This document shows positions 60,063 through 64,000 of a DNA stretch of 64,000 nt, in pieces. Under the pieces are notes generated by a model. It saw nothing but the letters and a program-made list of their open reading frames with translations, had not been told where the DNA came from and searched no databases. The stretch is taken from NCBI GenBank assembly GCA_902789325.1, contig CADANN010000007.1, forward strand, positions 1 to 64,000, written 5' to 3'. The first letter of the stretch is position 1; each line of letters begins with the position of its first letter. The stretch comes from an uncultured Spirochaetaceae bacterium. Its GTDB lineage: Bacteria > Spirochaetota > Spirochaetia > Treponematales > Treponemataceae. The position numbers and the translations under genes are program-made.

Positions 60063-60641
60063 ATGTACCTGTATTTATTTTTACAAAAGATTCGAAGTAT
60101 AAAAGTTTATGTTATTCTCTACTTTCTGGCGTTCGCTATACTTATTTTTCTGAACAAATTTTTTAATTTAGATTTTTTCATATTATTCCAGATTATATCC
60201 ATGATGTTTTTCTTCCAAAATCTTTTTGATTATTTATACATCGATAAAACAGAAAGATTTGAATTGTATTTAAATATTTCACCAAAAATTATTTATCTCG
60301 AAAAATATCTTTTTATTTTTATATTCTACTTATGCCTGACACTTATAAACACCTGTTTCTTTCTGATATTCAACATCAATATTCCTAGCGGTTATTATAA
60401 AATAATTTTCTATACACTTAATATTATTAATCTGTCATTTTTAATCGGTGATATTTCCAAACCAATATATTCAAACTATTTCTTTTATATTCCTATTATC
60501 ATAAAGCTATTAGGAAAGTATAACTCTCACTTTTCTATATCCTTCATTGATTTCTTCTATAATAAATCCTTATTTTTCTTTCCTGCCATTTTTCTTTTTT
60601 GTCTATTGTACAACTATTGGAGAAAAGTAAATGTCATTTAA
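60063..60641 (+). CDS. ABC-2-like membrane protein 2 of the RiPP operon
   Basis: The protein has 192 residues, five to six TM helices, and starts on the base after the previous stop. Similar in size and composition to membrane protein 1; the two probably form a heterodimeric permease. It overlaps the M16 gene by 11 bp. Confidence 0.75.
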   Translation: MYLYLFLQKIRSIKVYVILYFLAFAILIFLNKFFNLDFFILFQIISMMFFFQNLFDYLYIDKTERFELYLNISPKIIYLEKYLFIFIFYLCLTLINTCFFLIFNINIPSGYYKIIFYTLNIINLSFLIGDISKPIYSNYFFYIPIIIKLLGKYNSHFSISFIDFFYNKSLFFFPAIFLFCLLYNYWRKVNVI

Positions 60642-63261
60642 GCTCATAAAAGAATATACAAATGTAAAATATTATCGTGATGATAGCGGCTTTGAAATCT
60701 GTTACATACCGACTACCTCCAATAAGTATTTTTTCAGTTATCTTATAAAATCTGAATCTACGAATAATATTGGCATTGCACATGCTGTTGAACATTGCAT
60801 TCTTGATGCAGCCAGTACTTTTGAAGGCTGTGATTTTTTTAATCAGATAAAGAATAATAGCCCTGCATTATTATTAAATGCAACAACCTCGTCTGATTAT
60901 ATGAAATTTTATGGACTGACTTATTTTGAAGAAGATTTTACAAAATTAATACAATACTATTTACATTTTATTTTTCACGCAAAGTTGGAGAAAAAAACTT
61001 TCAAAAAGGAATGCGTAACTATTTCAGATGGAAATAAAAAAGGCAAAATAATTTTTAATGAAATATTATCGTATTATTCAAATATTGCTATATACACCGC
61101 AAAAGAAGCCTTTCAAAATGTATTCAGTAATTCAACATATGCCTTTGATGCAGGCGGAGATCCCAATGATTTTTGTAAAATAACATATGATGATGTTTGT
61201 AATTTTTATAAAAAGTTTTTTGTTCTTTCAAATTGTAAACTGTTTATTACTGGTCCTGTAAATTTACACTATATCCTGAAAATACTGGAAGATTTTATTT
61301 CTAAAACTCAAAATCAAAATAAATTATTAACTTATACATCTCCTCTCCTGCCACAAAAGCAAAAAAAAATCGAAAAAACAGTTTCTGTCAGTGCTGATTT
61401 CCAGAATATAAAAATACTCAGTATTTATATGAAGGAAATCAAAAGCATTCATGATGAATTGCTTATGGAAATTCTAACCAGAACAGTATTTACATCAAAG
61501 TACTGTCTGCTTACAGATTATTTTCCCGAATTATTTTCTAACAACCGCATTCCAATTCCTGCGTTAGACAAAGAATCCAGATATTATATTTTAACTTTCG
61601 CAGTAAAAGAAAAATTTTCTTCTTCTGAAGAGTTTTACAATCAGTTTACAAATCTGTTGAAACAAATAATTAATCATCTTACAGATAAGCAGATTTTAAA
61701 AACTCTGGAAAAAGTTATAAAAGAATACAAGTTTGAAATTCTTGAAAATGAATCCATAAAAGAAATGAACAGTTTTTCGTTTGTTTATAACTTATTGCTC
61801 CAGGGAATTCAAACAGATTACAATTTATACGCCGAATTTTATTCAATCGAAAATGAATTGCATAAAACCCCTGATCTAGTAAAAACCTTTATTAATGATA
61901 TTATTAACAATACTAAGGTAACTTTGTCGAATATTACGAATAATAAAAATCAAAATATAATCCAATCATTATTACAAAAAGATGAATTTATTGATAACAG
62001 AAAAAAAGTTTCACTGCCAGTATTTGATATAAAAAAAATTCCATGCAATATTGAACCTAAATTCGAGATTAATAATTTTTCCATAAAAAATTTGGATATC
62101 TGTTTTGTTGATTTACAGAATAGTCCATTAGTATATTTCAATTTCTTTATTCAACTAAAGAATGATTTTAATTTTAAATATATTTCCTTTGTTGTTGATT
62201 ACTTTCAGGAATATTTATCTGATACATATAAACATAAAATTGAAATAATGTTCATGATTTACAGGAACGCGGACAATCAATTAATTCCAGGCTTGCACTT
62301 TAGTTTTATGGCTGATGAGGCTTCCGGGCTTGATATTTTCTTTAATATTTTCAATTTCATCTTCAATACATCCAATTCTATATCTATAAATGATTTACTG
62401 ATTAATCGTAAAATACTTCAAATTTCTCAGAGTATTTTTATGAAAGGTATGAAATTATCCTCTTTTTATGCGATGTCATTTTTAAATAATTTATCTGCTT
62501 TAAATGATTATAACAACGGCCTTTCATTATTATCTGAATTAAACAATAATAAACTCAATAATACAGAAACAATAAGCTTCAATAATTTATTCACGAACAA
62601 ATTATACATCGGTATTGCAGCAAACGTTAATTGTTTTAGTAAATTCTCAAAACAGATTAAAAATTTTTCTGATCCAGATAACTCAGAAAAGAAACTTCAT
62701 TTCAATTCCATAAAAGATTATTCAGGCGACTCTACCTTTTTATATATGGGAAAACTTGCATACCCGTCCCTTATATTTAAGACAGAAGGTTTTTCAGATA
62801 AACAGAATTATCCAAATAAACTGATTTTATCTCAATACCTGAATAATTCTTATCTTTGGGATAACATCAGGAAGAAAAATGGTGCTTATGAAACAATGGC
62901 TTTTATTTCTGGATATGAAGATGCATTTGGCTTTGCCAGCCACATGGATTGCAATCCGGATAAATCAATTCAAAGCTTTACATCAGCAATTGATTTTCTT
63001 TATAAAAATGGAATAGAAAATAAAGATATTCAAAATTCAATAATTCGATTAGCACCAATTCAATTAAGACAATTATCAACTTCTGAATTATTATTACATA
63101 CAGTAAAAAATTATATTACCGGAACTTCAATAAAAGACACAAACTCTATTAGAAATGCACTCATCAATGCTAAAGTTGATTCAGTTTACGAGACAATAAA
63201 AATACTAAAACAGGATTTTGATAAAGGCTATAGAATTGTAAATCTCAGTAACAAGGCTTAA
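60631..63261 (+). CDS. M16C-type zinc metallopeptidase of the RiPP operon
   Basis: The protein has 876 residues and two M16 halves. The zinc-binding inverted motif HAVEH is at 51-55 (His51, Glu54, His55), with the third ligand Glu144 in IIFNEILSYYS. The second half keeps LWDNIRKKNGAYE, the conserved Arg/Tyr region of PreP/Cym1-like M16C enzymes. No signal peptide, so it is cytosolic. In the subtilosin locus M16-type proteins (AlbE/AlbF) are needed for maturation. Here it may cut the leader or destroy stray peptide. Its stop overlaps that of the convergent regulator. Confidence 0.9.
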   Translation: MSFKLIKEYTNVKYYRDDSGFEICYIPTTSNKYFFSYLIKSESTNNIGIAHAVEHCILDAASTFEGCDFFNQIKNNSPALLLNATTSSDYMKFYGLTYFEEDFTKLIQYYLHFIFHAKLEKKTFKKECVTISDGNKKGKIIFNEILSYYSNIAIYTAKEAFQNVFSNSTYAFDAGGDPNDFCKITYDDVCNFYKKFFVLSNCKLFITGPVNLHYILKILEDFISKTQNQNKLLTYTSPLLPQKQKKIEKTVSVSADFQNIKILSIYMKEIKSIHDELLMEILTRTVFTSKYCLLTDYFPELFSNNRIPIPALDKESRYYILTFAVKEKFSSSEEFYNQFTNLLKQIINHLTDKQILKTLEKVIKEYKFEILENESIKEMNSFSFVYNLLLQGIQTDYNLYAEFYSIENELHKTPDLVKTFINDIINNTKVTLSNITNNKNQNIIQSLLQKDEFIDNRKKVSLPVFDIKKIPCNIEPKFEINNFSIKNLDICFVDLQNSPLVYFNFFIQLKNDFNFKYISFVVDYFQEYLSDTYKHKIEIMFMIYRNADNQLIPGLHFSFMADEASGLDIFFNIFNFIFNTSNSISINDLLINRKILQISQSIFMKGMKLSSFYAMSFLNNLSALNDYNNGLSLLSELNNNKLNNTETISFNNLFTNKLYIGIAANVNCFSKFSKQIKNFSDPDNSEKKLHFNSIKDYSGDSTFLYMGKLAYPSLIFKTEGFSDKQNYPNKLILSQYLNNSYLWDNIRKKNGAYETMAFISGYEDAFGFASHMDCNPDKSIQSFTSAIDFLYKNGIENKDIQNSIIRLAPIQLRQLSTSELLLHTVKNYITGTSIKDTNSIRNALINAKVDSVYETIKILKQDFDKGYRIVNLSNKA

Positions 63262-64000
63262 AGTCTATCTCCAGGCCTTTCGTATACTATTTTATATTTA
63301 CCATATCTATTAATAAATCCAACTTTATCACCTGTTCCTAGTATTGAAAAAATAATAGACATTCGATTTTTTACAGTACCCTCTTTCAGGTTTTCAAAAG
63401 CGGCAATTTCTTTGTAGGCTTTTTTCTGAAGTAATAAATCAAGCATTTCTGCATCTCTGGAATTCAGTTTTTCATAGTCAGCAATATTAAGAATGCATTC
63501 TGTTTGAGCATCATCTCTTATTTTATTTCTATTATTTTCTGTTGTAAAAAATACCGCTACTAGAAATATAAAAGAATTAACTATTTTTAATAAAAGACTG
63601 GATACACATTCGTTGAAGCTCAGACGAATTGGACAAATACAAATAATAAGATAAATTACTATAAACAAAGATATTTTAAGCTTTCTATATTCCCTAAAAA
63701 ATCCTCGTATGGAAAAAGTAGTTACTCCAATAAAAAACATCGGAATACATAACATATCATTCGCATCATTAAACGCAATTTCAAGAGAATAATACAGTGC
63801 AATAATTCCAATTAAAATGAATTTATGCGGTCTCAGAAACAGAATAAAGAATATTATTGATGTAATAATACTTACAATACAGGCCCTTAATTCTACAGGG
63901 TCTGTTATTGCCTTTAAACTATACCAGCTGTATATTCTCATTACATTTCTGATAATCAATAATATAATTGAGATTAACGATGTTGTTTTTATTGTAAATA
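63258..64000 (-). CDS. Membrane-anchored LuxR-type regulator, 5' end outside window
   Basis: The frame is open to the end of the window, so the start lies beyond 64000; the TTG at 63959 is not a convincing start, and the sequence upstream of it reads as a TM helix. About five to six TM helices are visible, then a cytosolic LuxR helix-turn-helix at the C-terminus (LNSRDAEMLDLLLQKKAYKEIAAFENLKEGTVKNRM, with VKN in place of the more usual VKxH). Membrane LuxR proteins respond to envelope signals or peptides. It is convergent with the M16 gene with the two stops overlapping, and shares its low GC, so it is a good candidate controller of the operon. Confidence 0.8.
   Translation of the reverse strand, partial: FTIKTTSLISIILLIIRNVMRIYSWYSLKAITDPVELRACIVSIITSIIFFILFLRPHKFILIGIIALYYSLEIAFNDANDMLCIPMFFIGVTTFSIRGFFREYRKLKISLFIVIYLIICICPIRLSFNECVSSLLLKIVNSFIFLVAVFFTTENNRNKIRDDAQTECILNIADYEKLNSRDAEMLDLLLQKKAYKEIAAFENLKEGTVKNRMSIIFSILGTGDKVGFINRYGKYKIVYERPGDRL

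Overview
The window reads as chromosome of a host-associated (rumen- or gut-type) Treponema or close relative. The signs are the class II PheRS alpha chain of the long archaeal/eukaryotic type that spirochaetes carry, many signal-peptide proteins ending in an outer-membrane-like strand with terminal Phe, a bactofilin/M23/YaaR/RicT block, and plant-polysaccharide enzymes (GH43, GH127, a broken GH9). Species cannot be fixed from the sequence alone. Most of the window has mid GC, but the last 8 kb (about 55.86-64.0 kb) is clearly AT-richer and looks acquired.

Layout. 1-1.76 kb: end of a PfkB-family sugar kinase, then a GH43 enzyme behind a promoter and a perfect LacI-type operator. 1.76-2.02 kb: a repeat-rich spacer and tRNA-Ile2(CAT), with a second copy of the tRNA 3' end. 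2.09-3.27 kb: a GGDEF gene broken by an internal deletion. 3.3-17.7 kb (minus strand): glmS; mnmE with an in-frame palindromic insertion; a secreted DUF4015-type protein; and an envelope operon made of a 2013-residue Ig-repeat protein, a barrel-like protein and a membrane protein with a degenerate HD-GYP domain. 17.8-24.2 kb: a sirtuin, then an ABC exporter pair coupled to a large HExxH metallopeptidase. 24.4-29.98 kb: a small conserved-looking protein, a flavodiiron protein with its high-molecular-weight rubredoxin, a frameshifted GH9, a lipoprotein and an NlpC/P60 hydrolase. 30-38.9 kb: acyl-CoA synthetase, a solute-binding-like protein, a YkgJ-type cysteine-cluster protein, a GH127 lipoprotein, a MATE and a DMT transporter. 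38.9-47 kb (minus): pheS, exported proteins, rhomboid, GAF-GGDEF cyclase, a spirochaete-type conserved protein, dusB and tatD. 47-55.9 kb: a membrane protein, M23 peptidase, bactofilin, YaaR, RicT, a methyltransferase-like protein, proS, an exported protein and a GerMN protein.

The notable system is at 56.08-63.26 kb. A 39-residue peptide with a CX3CX3C motif and almost no leader is followed by two radical SAM/SPASM enzymes, an ABC ATPase, two membrane proteins and an M16C-type zinc peptidase. A membrane-anchored LuxR-type regulator lies convergently after them. This is the logic of a sactipeptide (Cys-to-alpha-carbon thioether) bacteriocin locus. The cysteine spacing matches the thuricin CD peptides, while the short leader and M16 peptidase resemble subtilosin A. 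I predict that the two radical SAM enzymes install thioethers, the M16 protein trims the leader and/or degrades the peptide, and the ABC system exports it or confers self-protection.

Two genome-wide habits show up. Many genes start 6-10 nt after a good -10 box with no Shine-Dalgarno, implying leaderless or near-leaderless mRNAs. Several families of small palindromic repeats have also entered or trimmed coding sequence (mnmE, a lipoprotein signal peptide, the MATE stop codon).
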